Made by a program: the position numbers and the translations under genes
Notes under the pieces: generated by a model
The model's input: the letters and a program-made list of their open reading frames with translations, nothing else
Database searches by the model: none
What the model was told of the DNA's origin: nothing
Assembly: GCA_014193315.1 (NCBI GenBank)
Contig: BJHS01000006.1
Coordinates: 80,328-144,327 of the forward strand
Origin: Verrucomicrobiota bacterium
Lineage (GTDB): Bacteria; Verrucomicrobiota; Verrucomicrobiia; Opitutales; UBA953
Direction of reading: 5' to 3'
Length of the DNA: 64,000 bases
Shown: positions 17,302-27,313 of the stretch, in pieces
Numbering within the stretch: the first letter of the stretch is position 1
How the letters are laid out: every line of letters starts with the position of its first letter

Positions 17302-18390
17302 CTACCCCAGATAGCCCCGGAAAAGGGCGTCCTGGCCGAAAAGGGAGGTCGTTTCGGCCACCAAGGGGAAAGCCCCACCCTCGAACCAAGCCGGACTCTC
17401 GGGATTACCGCCCAACCGTGGGGCGATGTAAGCAAAAAGGTAATCCGCCACCCCCTCCCGGAGCAGGACGGAGGCAAAGCGCGGGCCAGCCTCGATCAGA
17501 ACCCCGGTGATGCCCTCGGCGGCGCCACGCTCCGCCCAAGCATCAAGGAAGTCCGCGCCATCCCCCGGCAACGACCAAACCTGGATGCCCTCGGCCTCGA
17601 ACCAAGCCTGATCAGCAGCGCGGACGGCGGAAGCCAGCCCGACGACGATGGTCCGGCCGCGGAAGGCGTCGGTGAAGAGGTTCAACCCGGCGCGACCAGC
17701 GGAGCGAAATTGGCGATCGAGCACGAAACGCACCGGGGCGTGCTCACCGTCGGCGTCCCGGGCCGTCAGCCGCGGGTTGTCGGCCAGCAAGGTATCCGCG
17801 GTCACCGCGATCGCGGGGAAAAGCCGTCGCCAGCGATGGACATCGGCCTGGGCGGCGGGGCCGGTGATTGCCCGGGGCTCGCCCGCGGCCGACACAAGCT
17901 TACCGTCCAGGGTAGCCGCGACCTTCAAGGCGAGCAGCGGGCGCGCGGCGGTGATCCAGTGGTTGAAGAGGAAGTTAAGGTCCGTGCATTCGTCGCGGAG
18001 GACGCCCTCGACGACGGCGACCCCAGCCTCACGGAGCCGGCCGATGCCCTTCCCGGCGTGCGCGGGATTCGGGTCCGTCGCGCCGACGACCACCGTGCGG
18101 AAACCAGCCTGCAGGATGGCGTCGACGCACGGCGGCGTGCGGCCGTGCGTGCAGCACGGTTCCAACGTGACATGCAAGATGGCATCAGCCCGGGGGGCGC
18201 GACCCAGGGCCCGCATTGCCATGACCTCCGCGTGCGGCTGCCCAGCCGCGGCATGGAAGCCTTCGGCGACGATGACCCCGCCCTCCGTGATCACGGCCCC
18301 GACCATCGGGTTGGGGTGCGTCCGACCCCACGCCCGTCGTGCGAGCTCCAAGGCTCGGCGTATCGGGGGCTCGACGGACGCGGACGACAC
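17302..18390 (-). CDS. ribD: bifunctional riboflavin biosynthesis deaminase/reductase RibD
   Basis: 362 residues, the normal two-domain length. The N-terminal cytidine-deaminase-like domain has the zinc site HAEVMAM and LEPCCTHGRTPPC (residues about 50-90). The C-terminal dihydrofolate-reductase-like domain includes LKVAATLDGKLVSA and GVLIEAGPRFAS. It performs the second and third steps of riboflavin synthesis from GTP. The start is a GTG two bases after the stop codon of the DEAD-box helicase gene, so co-transcription is likely. Other rib genes are not in the window. Confidence 0.95.
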   Translation of the reverse strand: MSSASVEPPIRRALELARRAWGRTHPNPMVGAVITEGGVIVAEGFHAAAGQPHAEVMAMRALGRAPRADAILHVTLEPCCTHGRTPPCVDAILQAGFRTVVVGATDPNPAHAGKGIGRLREAGVAVVEGVLRDECTDLNFLFNHWITAARPLLALKVAATLDGKLVSAAGEPRAITGPAAQADVHRWRRLFPAIAVTADTLLADNPRLTARDADGEHAPVRFVLDRQFRSAGRAGLNLFTDAFRGRTIVVGLASAVRAADQAWFEAEGIQVWSLPGDGADFLDAWAERGAAEGITGVLIEAGPRFASVLLREGVADYLFAYIAPRLGGNPESPAWFEGGAFPLVAETTSLFGQDALFRGYLG

Positions 18391-18392
18391 GC

Positions 18393-19580
18393 TCAGCGGT
18401 TACGCTTACGCGAGACCGCGGCGGCCTTGGCGTTGCCGGGGGTCAACTGCGGTTCAGAATAGTAACGGAAACCTTCGAGCTTACGGCGCTCGATGGCGCG
18501 ACCGAGGAGTTGCTCGATCTGCTGCAGGTGGTGCATCTCGTCGGGAGAGTAGAGCGTGAAGGCCTCGCCTTCGGCGGTGGCGCGGCCGGTCCGACCGATA
18601 CGGTGGACGTAGTCCTCGGCGTGCTCGGGTACGTTGTAATTGATGACGTGGGTGACGCCGCGGATATCGAGCCCGCGGGAGGCGATGTCGGTCGCCACCA
18701 TGATCGAGAACTTGCCGGACTTGAAGCCGGCCAAGGCGGCGGCGCGCTCCGACTGCGAACGGTCGGCATGCATCGTGGCGACCGGCGTGCCGTGCCCTTC
18801 GATCCACTCGGCGATACGGTCGGCGTCGCGCTTGGTGCGGGTGAAGACGATGACGGACTTGTAACCGCTCTTGTTGAGCAGCGAGAGCAACAGGTCGTAC
18901 TTCTGGAAGACGTCGACCGGGTAGATGGCGTGGTCGACGGTATCGGCGGCGCCCAGGCCGGTGCGGACGTCGACGGTGACGGGATCCTGGAGGGCCCAAC
19001 CGGCGATGCGGCCGATGGCGTCGGAGATCGTGGCCGAGAAGAGGAGCGTCTGACGCTGCTTCGGGCAATAATTGACGATGCGGGTGACATCCTCGATGAA
19101 CCCCATGTCGAGCATGCGATCGACCTCGTCCATGATCAGGATCTGGATGGACTTGAGGTCGAGGTGCTTCTGCTCGTGCAGGTCGAGAAGGCGGCCCGGC
19201 GTCGCGATGACGACGTCGACGCCCTCTTCGAGCGCCTTGACCTGGGGTCCTTGACCGACGCCGCCGTAGAGCAGCGCGGTCTTGGTGCCAAGGTACTTGC
19301 CGTACTTCCGGAAATTCTCATCGACCTGCACCGCGAGCTCACGCGTCGGCACGAGCACGAGGCAACGCGGCTTACCGGCGGCGGGCCCGAGCAGCGAAAG
19401 CGTCGGGAGCGCGAAAGCAGCCGTCTTGCCGGTCCCGGTCTGAGCAGCCCCGATGATGTCGCGGCGGGCGAGGATGGCGGGGATCGCCTGCTCTTGGATG
19501 GGCGTCGGGTTGACGTAGCCGGACTCGCCGAGGACGCGGAGCACCGACTCAGGGAGGTTCAGTTCGGAAAAGGTGGGCAT
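18393..19580 (-). CDS. DEAD-box family ATP-dependent RNA helicase (motif II DEVD)
   Basis: 395 residues, a minimal RecA1-RecA2 helicase with a short basic tail (AAAVSRKRNR). The Q motif is YVNPTPIQEQAIP, motif I AQTGTGKT, motif Ib TPGRLL, motif III SAT and motif VI HRIGRTGR. Motif II reads MDEVDRML, so the name-giving Ala is Val. The ATG at 19580 is chosen because it begins MPTFSELNLPESVLR, the usual start; in-frame sequence upstream crosses the tRNA gene and cannot be coding. Likely role is RNA remodelling in ribosome assembly or decay. It diverges from tRNA-His. Confidence 0.93.
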   Translation of the reverse strand: MPTFSELNLPESVLRVLGESGYVNPTPIQEQAIPAILARRDIIGAAQTGTGKTAAFALPTLSLLGPAAGKPRCLVLVPTRELAVQVDENFRKYGKYLGTKTALLYGGVGQGPQVKALEEGVDVVIATPGRLLDLHEQKHLDLKSIQILIMDEVDRMLDMGFIEDVTRIVNYCPKQRQTLLFSATISDAIGRIAGWALQDPVTVDVRTGLGAADTVDHAIYPVDVFQKYDLLLSLLNKSGYKSVIVFTRTKRDADRIAEWIEGHGTPVATMHADRSQSERAAALAGFKSGKFSIMVATDIASRGLDIRGVTHVINYNVPEHAEDYVHRIGRTGRATAEGEAFTLYSPDEMHHLQQIEQLLGRAIERRKLEGFRYYSEPQLTPGNAKAAAVSRKRNR

Positions 19581-19695
19581 GTGAGGATTGGACAAAGCGG
19601 AAGGCGGGGGAAAAGGGAAAGGATAAAGGAAGAAATCCCGAGGAAAGGGCAAGGTTGTGGTCGAGGAGGTCGCAAACCCCTGTTTTTGTCTGGGT

Positions 19696-19724
19696 TTGAC
19701 AAACCAACCGGGATGCCCTGCATT
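19696..19724 (+). promoter_or_regulatory. candidate promoter of the tRNA-His gene
   Basis: A perfect TTGACA at 19696-19701 is followed after 17 bases by TGCATT (19719-19724), a weak -10. The expected start would be about 25 bases before the mature tRNA. The -35 box is convincing; the -10 is not. Confidence 0.4.
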
Positions 19725-19754
19725 GCACTCCCTTTCCCTACGGAAGGGCGAACG

Positions 19755-19831
19755 GTGGTTGTAGCTCAGTTGGTTAGAGCACTGGTTTGTGGTACCAGGG
19801 GTCGGGGGTTCAAGTCCCCTCAATCACCCCA
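19755..19831 (+). tRNA. tRNA-His (anticodon GTG)
   Basis: A complete cloverleaf can be folded by eye. The acceptor stem is GTGGTTG with CAATCAC (19821-19827), the D stem GCTC/GAGC, and the anticodon stem CTGGT/ACCAG around loop TTGTGGT with anticodon GTG at 19789-19791. The T stem is GGGGG/CCCCT around TTCAAGT. The discriminator is C73 (19828) and CCA is encoded (19829-19831). The base before the stem, G at 19754, would be the histidine-specific G-1 that pairs with C73. Confidence 0.97.
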
Positions 19832-19838
19832 CCTTTCC

Positions 19839-19862
19839 AAGGCCCGGCGCAATCCGGGCCTT
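19839..19862. terminator. hairpin downstream of tRNA-His
   Basis: AAGGCCCGG (19839-19847) and CCGGGCCTT (19854-19862) form a perfect nine-base-pair stem with a six-base loop. The stem begins 8 bases after the tRNA CCA end. No long T-run follows on either strand, so termination efficiency is uncertain, but the position between convergent genes fits. Confidence 0.6.
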
Positions 19863-19887
19863 GCCGTTGGCGGGAAAGATCCCGGTC

Positions 19888-20382
19888 TTACTGGGCGCCC
19901 TTGGCCTTGAAATACTTCTCGAGCGCACCGCGGATGGCTTTATCGAGTTCATCGTCCTTGGCCTTCACCTCGCGGTCGAGTTCGGCATCGCCGACCTGGG
20001 CGCCACGGCGGAAGAACTTCCCCTCGCCACCGAGGTTCAGACGCTGGGCGTAGTAGGTCACGTAACGCACGGCGAACTTGTAGCCCGAGGCGTAGTTCTC
20101 GAGTTTCACGGTCACACGCTCGATCGGGTAATCCGACTTGATGGCGACCAAGGCGTTCTGGACCTCGCGCAGGGCCTCGGCGGACTCGCACTTGATGCGG
20201 TTGTCCATGAAGCGAGCATCCTCAAACCCGGCTTCCAAATCGAAATGGACGCCGGCGCGCAGCCCGTGAAAACCCGTGCCGGGAATCCCGAGGTACATCA
20301 CGAGCATCGTGACCGAGGTCACGGCGAAGAGCAGGACAATGGTGACGAGCGGGGAGGTCTCGGACTTGAGCTGGACGGCCAT
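19888..20382 (-). CDS. single-pass membrane protein of unknown function
   Basis: 164 residues. One hydrophobic helix lies at about residues 10-33 (SPLVTIVLLFAVTSVTMLVMYLG), followed by a soluble domain of about 130 residues and a lysine-rich, charged helical C-terminus. The helix is not a cleavable signal by appearance, so the domain is probably anchored and periplasmic. No family was recognised. It lies 60 bases downstream of the PVC-type cytochrome gene on the same strand, and may be transcribed with it. Confidence 0.6.
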   Translation of the reverse strand: MAVQLKSETSPLVTIVLLFAVTSVTMLVMYLGIPGTGFHGLRAGVHFDLEAGFEDARFMDNRIKCESAEALREVQNALVAIKSDYPIERVTVKLENYASGYKFAVRYVTYYAQRLNLGGEGKFFRRGAQVGDAELDREVKAKDDELDKAIRGALEKYFKAKGAQ

Positions 20383-20442
20383 CAGGGATGGGATAGTCGA
20401 CCGCGTTGCTGAGGCAACCCAATAGAACCGCCCGCACCGGGC

Positions 20443-23358
20443 CTACTTCAGCGTCAGCAGGAACGACTTCACGTCCGCCATTTCCTGCGGCTTGAGGATC
20501 AAGCCCATAGGTGGCATCGGCGAGACCCCGAGTTTCTCATACCCCTTGGCCAGCACCTTGTTCGGCTCGAGCAGGGATTCCTCGATGTAAGTCGGGGTGC
20601 CGCGGGTGGCGATACCATCCAACGGCGGCCCGATCGCGCTCCCCTTCCCCTTCAGCATATGGCAGTTCATGCACGCAGCGACCGGGTGCTTCCAGAAGAT
20701 CTCTTCGCCACGCTTCGCGTCGCCGGCCGCCACCGCCGTCTCGCCCGCGACCGTCAGTTCGCCAAGTTTGACGTCGTCGAAGAGGATGTCCCCCTTGCCC
20801 ACGTGCAGGAGGTTGATGGAGGCCTTCGGACGCTTACCCGAATTAAACACCACCTCGACCTCGGTCCAGTCGGCATCGCGGGTCAGCGTGCTGGTCTCGG
20901 CCCGGCCGAGGTGGTCGTTGAGGCTGGCCTTACCGCGGAAAGCGTGGGTCTTGATCCAGGCGCTCAACCGGTAGTCGGTGTCGGGCTTGAGAACGACGTC
21001 GGCGAAGAAACTGGTGTCGCCGGCGTCGCGGGTGATCCCGCGCATGGCCGACTGGCCGGAGTGCGCGAGTTTGGGATCGGTCACCACCTCCCAGCGGACG
21101 TCCTTGTTCCCCGCCGGGCTCCCGTAATCGCGACGCTTCCAGCCGACCGGCAATTTCCCGGCGACGTCCTCGAAGCCAGGGTTAGGTAAGAGATTAGGTC
21201 CTTCGACGTAGACCTGCGTCTCATGCTTCTTGGCCAAAACCTTGGCGGCCTCCTTCAGCCATTCGTCGGACTGCACCGAAGGGTCCGCCGCGAGACCTCG
21301 CACCAACGTCTTAATCTCGGGCGAGGTCGGGAACTCGAGCAGCTTCACCAAGGCCGCCAGCCGGGTCGCCGGATCCTTATCCGCGAAGGTGCCGGAACTG
21401 AAGAAAAGCCGCTGCGACGCGGCGTCGGCACCGAGGGCTCGGACGGCGTTGCGTCGCAGCGGTGCCGACAATGAGAGCAACGCCTTCTGGTGAGTGACCT
21501 CATCCAGGGCGCCGAGCCCCTGAAGCGCCCAGAGGGCATGAATCGCGCCTAGGCTGTCGGGCTGCTGCGTGACGAGCTGAAGCAAAGCGGGTACCGCGGC
21601 CTTCACCTTGCCTTCGACCAACAGACGCTGCGCCTGCAGGCGACCAACCTGCGTCGGGCCGGCGAGGCCGGCCACCAGGTCGGCAGGTGCGCCGCCCTGC
21701 GCGACGGCCTTGGCGCCCGGGAGCGCATCGGCCACGACCAGGCGATAGATGCGGCCACGGGCATGGTCGCGCAAGGGGTTCTCATGCGCGCCACCGACCC
21801 CCGTGGTGCCCTTGAAACCACCGCGGTCAACGCTCGGGGTCGGGTTGTGCTGGATGATGAAGTTCTGGAAATCGGCGAACCAGATGGCGCCATCGGGGCC
21901 GACGGCGGAGTAGACCGGCGACATCCATTCATCCGAACTCGCCACGAGATTAAAGGCGTCCTTGGCCACGTAACCCGCCCCCCGGGCCTGAACATCCATG
22001 AGCGATATCAGCTTCATGGTCGGCTCGCACACCATCGCCAGGCCTTGGTAACGAGCGGGCAGCGCAGCGGAGTAGATGAAGTTGGAGCCCGCGGCCGCGG
22101 TGTAGCCGCCCATGACGTCAACTTGGCGGAAATTCGGGGTGATGGTGTGGGCCTGTTCGACCAAATTGATCTTCTTGGCGGTCATCGCGCGCAGGCCCTT
22201 GGGCACGAGGTTCTGCGGGATGCCCCCGAAGAAGATCGGGGCACCATTGGCCGTACCGCCAAAATCATCGCCGAAGGCGTTATTGCTCTGGGCCCAGGTG
22301 TTGTTGGTGAATTGGTGCTGGAACTCCAGCGCCTTACCGTCGGCGGTGAAGCGATAAGACCCCATCGCGAAAGCCAGTTTCTGACCGGCCACCTCCCCCC
22401 GGAAACCACTATAACCGACCGAGCCGCGCAGCCAGTTATCGTAACCGTAGGACAGGTTACTGGTCTGGGCGTGCGTGTCGTTGATACCCCAGCCGGTGAT
22501 GATGATCTCGTGGACATCGGCCTTATCGTCTCCGTCGGTATCTTTGAGGAAGACGAAATTAGGAGCCTGGGAGACGATGACGCCGCCGTTGACGAAGACG
22601 ATCCCGGTGGGGATATTCAGGTGATCGGCGAAGACGGTGAACTTGTCGGCCTTGCCGTCGCCATCGGTGTCCTCGCAAATCTTGATGCGGTCATGCCCCT
22701 GCTGGTCGTTGACTACGCCGTGCGGGTAATCCGCAGTCTCCAGCACCCAGAGGCGACCGCGCGTATCCCAGGCGAAGGAAATCGGCTTCAGGATGTCGGG
22801 CTCAGCCGCGAACAAAACCAGCTTGAGATCGGCGGGCACCTGCGTGCGCTCCATGCTCCCCTTGACCGAATACGGCTTCTGCAGGGTCAACGGCTTAGGG
22901 CGCTTCTCATAGTTGGCGACCCAAGGGCTCTCCGTGCGGACCTCGCCGTCGCGTTGGTCGACGAATTTCCGCCAGTCGGTGACCCGGGCGGGATTAAGCC
23001 GGGCGGCGAGGTCCTGGGCGAACGCCACCGGCTTGAGGGGATCCTTCGCGGCAAAGACCTCGATGGTCGCGCCGTTCGGCAGCTTCACCGAAGTGTTGAG
23101 CGCGGGGGAGCCGTCGGCCCGCGGGCGGATCACCAAGGCGTCATAGCGCTCGAGCGTCGCGGCTGAGGGCGTATCGCCCGTCGCGTAGTCAAACCAGATG
23201 GCGTCGCGACCGAGCGCGGCCATGAGCTCATGCAAGTTACCCTTTGCGGACTGCTCGGTGCCCGCGGCGTCGAAGTAAAGGACGCGCAGCGGGCCCGTCG
23301 CGGCGGAGGCGGCGAGGGCAAGGCAGGCGAGACAAACGGAAACAAACGGGGGACGCAT
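20443..23358 (-). CDS. PVC-type haem-binding CxxCH protein (membrane-bound dehydrogenase-like)
   Basis: 971 residues, exported (signal MRPPFVSVCLACLALAASAA). The order is a short ThuA-like segment (RVLYFDAAGTEQ), then a beta-propeller of the PVC-specific glucose/sorbosone-dehydrogenase type (from about residue 170; FAWDTRGRLWVLETADYPHG, DRIKICEDTDGDGKAD). HEAT-like helical repeats follow (about 560-720), then a carbohydrate-binding-like jelly roll (NLLPNPGFEDVAG onward), and a C-terminal c-type cytochrome with CMNCH (896-900) and a distal MPPMG. Such proteins are characteristic of Planctomycetes and Verrucomicrobia and are thought to oxidise sugars in the periplasm. The substrate is unknown. 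Confidence 0.9.
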   Translation of the reverse strand: MRPPFVSVCLACLALAASAATGPLRVLYFDAAGTEQSAKGNLHELMAALGRDAIWFDYATGDTPSAATLERYDALVIRPRADGSPALNTSVKLPNGATIEVFAAKDPLKPVAFAQDLAARLNPARVTDWRKFVDQRDGEVRTESPWVANYEKRPKPLTLQKPYSVKGSMERTQVPADLKLVLFAAEPDILKPISFAWDTRGRLWVLETADYPHGVVNDQQGHDRIKICEDTDGDGKADKFTVFADHLNIPTGIVFVNGGVIVSQAPNFVFLKDTDGDDKADVHEIIITGWGINDTHAQTSNLSYGYDNWLRGSVGYSGFRGEVAGQKLAFAMGSYRFTADGKALEFQHQFTNNTWAQSNNAFGDDFGGTANGAPIFFGGIPQNLVPKGLRAMTAKKINLVEQAHTITPNFRQVDVMGGYTAAAGSNFIYSAALPARYQGLAMVCEPTMKLISLMDVQARGAGYVAKDAFNLVASSDEWMSPVYSAVGPDGAIWFADFQNFIIQHNPTPSVDRGGFKGTTGVGGAHENPLRDHARGRIYRLVVADALPGAKAVAQGGAPADLVAGLAGPTQVGRLQAQRLLVEGKVKAAVPALLQLVTQQPDSLGAIHALWALQGLGALDEVTHQKALLSLSAPLRRNAVRALGADAASQRLFFSSGTFADKDPATRLAALVKLLEFPTSPEIKTLVRGLAADPSVQSDEWLKEAAKVLAKKHETQVYVEGPNLLPNPGFEDVAGKLPVGWKRRDYGSPAGNKDVRWEVVTDPKLAHSGQSAMRGITRDAGDTSFFADVVLKPDTDYRLSAWIKTHAFRGKASLNDHLGRAETSTLTRDADWTEVEVVFNSGKRPKASINLLHVGKGDILFDDVKLGELTVAGETAVAAGDAKRGEEIFWKHPVAACMNCHMLKGKGSAIGPPLDGIATRGTPTYIEESLLEPNKVLAKGYEKLGVSPMPPMGLILKPQEMADVKSFLLTLK

Positions 23359-23487
23359 GATTGGGGTGATAGGCCGAAGGAAACGTTTGTTCCCCCGAGG
23401 GCAACCCGGAGCCGCTGCGCGCAGGCGGATTGCCCCCGCGGTAGGCGACTTTGTCGTAAAAATACCGAAGAAAGCGACCGCGGGACC

Positions 23488-23514
23488 AAAAAACGGCGCC
23501 CAACTGGGCGCCGT
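23488..23514 (-). terminator. rho-independent terminator of groSL
   Basis: On the minus strand ACGGCGCCCA pairs with TGGGCGCCGT (23505-23514 with 23493-23502) and is followed directly by a run of T (the A-run at 23488-23493 on the plus strand). It lies about 27 bases after the groL stop codon, a classical intrinsic terminator. Confidence 0.85.
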
Positions 23515-23540
23515 GTTCCGGGAGCGATCGCGCAGCGACC

Positions 23541-25166
<1,626 letters not shown>

Positions 25167-25198
25167 GTGGGTGGGGGATTAAGTGTTTGGGTGGTAGA

Positions 25199-25504
25199 TT
25201 ATTCGATGACGGCCAGGATTTCTTCCTCGCGGAGCAGGAGGTAAATCTCGTCGTTCAGCTTGACCTCGGTACCGGCGTACTTGCCGATGAGGACCTTGTC
25301 GCCAACCTTGACGTTGAAAGCGAGCTTCTTGCCGTCCTTGTCCAGGGCGCCGGTGCCAAGGGCGATGACCTTGGCCTCTTGCGGCTTTTCCTTAGCGGAG
25401 TCGGGGATGATGATGCCGCCCTTGATTTCTTCAGACTCCTCGAAGCGCTGCAGGAGCACGCGATCGGCGAGGGGCTTGACGGAGGGTTTGGTGTGTTTAG
25501 CCAT
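25199..25504 (-). CDS. groS: co-chaperonin GroES
   Basis: 101 residues, the usual length. It caps GroEL. The family start [15 protein letters not shown], the mobile-loop region [22 protein letters not shown] and the end EEEILAVIE are intact. It is first in the groSL operon. The upstream 228 bases (25505-25732) contain no gene. A perfect CIRCE element (TTAGCACTC-N9-GAGTGCTAA) was not found there, only separated TTAGC and GCTAA pieces, so heat-shock control is unclear. Confidence 0.97.
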   Translation of the reverse strand: MAKHTKPSVKPLADRVLLQRFEESEEIKGGIIIPDSAKEKPQEAKVIALGTGALDKDGKKLAFNVKVGDKVLIGKYAGTEVKLNDEIYLLLREEEILAVIE

Positions 25505-25732
25505 GGTGATTTGGGTTGGTAGAGAGATGCCTAGGGTGATGAGAAGTTGATTGCAGAACAGATGCCAAAACGCTTTTGCCGAGAATTAGCAACCGATTAA
25601 GGGGTTTTCAGGGGTACTCGCTAAGGGGACCGTGACTTGAAGGCCTTTCCAGCCCTTTTAGACGGGACACCCTGTCACAGGAGTGGGACAGCACGAGGGC
25701 GCCGCATCCCACGAGCGGCTCCCCTGCCCGTC

Positions 25733-26110
25733 CTAGCCGATCTCGCCCGGCTGCGGGCCTTCCGGCTGCTTGATCTGGTCACCCCACCCGAGGATGCGTG
25801 CCTGGGCCCCATGGTGCTCGGCCTTGGTCTTATCGCCCTGTTCCATCCAAATCCGTGAAAGCGAGGTGTGCACGTGGATATCCTTCGGGCGAAGTTCCGC
25901 CGCCCGCTCTGCCGCCGCCAAGGCCTCCGCCAACTGACGCAGCGCGAAATGAACCTCGCCCTTGGCCAACCAAGCCTCGAAACAGCCGGGGTCGGTCGCG
26001 ACCGCGGTGGCGAGCTTGGTCAGGGCGCCGGCCTCGTCGCCGACGGCAAAATCAAAGGCTGCCGCTTCGGCCAAGGCCAAGGCATGGGCGGCGGACGCGG
26101 CGTTATCCAT
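25733..26110 (-). CDS. small TPR-repeat protein
   Basis: 125 residues from the ATG at 26110. The middle shows two helix-turn-helix units typical of tetratricopeptide repeats: [20 protein letters not shown] and [21 protein letters not shown], each with the Pro-x-x-x-x-x-Trp/His spacing. It is probably a cytoplasmic adaptor; no partner can be named. A longer frame starts at 26203 but the extra residues are basic and not repeat-like, and they would overlap the divergent peptidase gene. Confidence 0.7.
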   Translation of the reverse strand: MDNAASAAHALALAEAAAFDFAVGDEAGALTKLATAVATDPGCFEAWLAKGEVHFALRQLAEALAAAERAAELRPKDIHVHTSLSRIWMEQGDKTKAEHHGAQARILGWGDQIKQPEGPQPGEIG

Positions 26111-26193
26111 CTCGCCACGGTGAAGCGTGGACGCGGGGGCGCAAGCGCTCCTTTCACGCTTGGAAATCAGGCAGGGCTTCGCACGGTGGGGAG

Positions 26194-27312
26194 ATGGATT
26201 CACGCTACGGCCAGCTCGCCCAAGTCCTCTGCGGCTTCTCCACCCGCCTGAAGAAGGGGGAGAATGTCCTCATCGACGCCTACGACATCCCGGAGGAGTT
26301 CGTCATCGCGCTCGTCCGGGCGGCCCGCGAGCGGGGCGCGACCCCCATGGTGAACATCCAGCGGGCCCGCGTCTCCCGCGAGATGACCAAGGGCGGCAGC
26401 AAAGAGCAGTTCAAACTCGCCGCCGACCATGAGCTCGCCCGCATGAAGAAAATGCAGGCCTACATCGCCGTGCGGGGCTCCGAGAATATCTTCGAAGGCA
26501 GCGACATCCCGGCCACCCAGGCCAAGCTCAATGGCGAAATGATGCGCCCGGTCCTCGACCACCGCGTGAACAAGACCAAGTGGGTCGTCCTGCGCTGGCC
26601 GACACCGTCGATGGCCCAGCAGGCCAAGATGAGTACCGAAGGCTTCGCCGACTTCTATTTCCGCGTCTGCACGCTCGACTACTCCCGCATGATCCCCGGC
26701 ATGGAGGCGCTCAAGCAGGCCATGATGAAGACCGACGAGGTCCACATCACCGGCCCGGGCACCGACCTGAAGTTCAACATCAAGGGCATGAACGCCATCC
26801 CCTGCGGCGGGGAGTACAACATCCCGGACGGCGAGGTCTTCACCGCCCCGATCAAGGACTCGGTCAACGGCGTCCTGCAGTACAACTGCCCCACCATCTA
26901 CCAAGGCGTCTCGTTCGAGAATATCCGCCTCGTCTTCAAGAAGGGCAAGGTCGTCGAGGCGACGTCGAACAACACCAAGCGCCTCAACGAGATCCTCGAC
27001 ACCGACGGTGGCGCCCGCTTCATCGGCGAGTTCGCTATCGGCTTCAACCCGCACATCCTCAACCCGATGCAGGACATCCTCTTCGACGAGAAAATCGCGG
27101 GGTCCTTCCACTTCACGCCGGGCAAGTGCTACGAGACGACCGACAACGGCAACAAGTCCTCGATCCACTGGGACATGGTCTGCATTCAGCGCCCCGAATA
27201 CGGCGGCGGCGAAATCCGCTTCGATGGCCAGGTCATCCGCAAGGACGGCCTGTTCGTGCCCAAAGCCCTCCAGAAACTGAACCCCGACTACCTGCTCGGC
27301 AAGGCCCGCTAA
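26194..27312 (+). CDS. M29-family aminopeptidase (thermophilic metalloprotease family)
   Basis: 372 residues, the typical size for aminopeptidase T/AmpS. The family releases N-terminal amino acids using a co-catalytic metal pair. Metal-ligand blocks are visible: [15 protein letters not shown] near residue 210, [12 protein letters not shown] near 275 and the His-x-Asp in SSIHWDMV near 328. The start ATG at 26194 has a G-rich stretch GTGGGGAG just upstream. No signal peptide. rluD begins one base after its stop codon, so both are one transcript. Confidence 0.92.
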   Translation: MDSRYGQLAQVLCGFSTRLKKGENVLIDAYDIPEEFVIALVRAARERGATPMVNIQRARVSREMTKGGSKEQFKLAADHELARMKKMQAYIAVRGSENIFEGSDIPATQAKLNGEMMRPVLDHRVNKTKWVVLRWPTPSMAQQAKMSTEGFADFYFRVCTLDYSRMIPGMEALKQAMMKTDEVHITGPGTDLKFNIKGMNAIPCGGEYNIPDGEVFTAPIKDSVNGVLQYNCPTIYQGVSFENIRLVFKKGKVVEATSNNTKRLNEILDTDGGARFIGEFAIGFNPHILNPMQDILFDEKIAGSFHFTPGKCYETTDNGNKSSIHWDMVCIQRPEYGGGEIRFDGQVIRKDGLFVPKALQKLNPDYLLGKAR

Positions 27313-27313
27313 G

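Noticed and set aside
18339..19910. Long open frame on the plus strand through ribD, the helicase and the tRNA
   Set aside because: It is antisense to two clear genes and crosses the tRNA; high GC and codon bias leave long open shadow frames on the opposite strand.
25586..25624. TTAGC and GCTAA pieces upstream of groS, like a CIRCE operator
   Set aside because: The half sites are only five bases and their spacing makes a 39-base element; CIRCE is TTAGCACTC-N9-GAGTGCTAA over 27 bases. Too far from consensus.
26111..26203. Longer start for the TPR protein
   Set aside because: The extra residues overlap the start of the divergent peptidase and are not repeat-like; ATG 26110 fits better.
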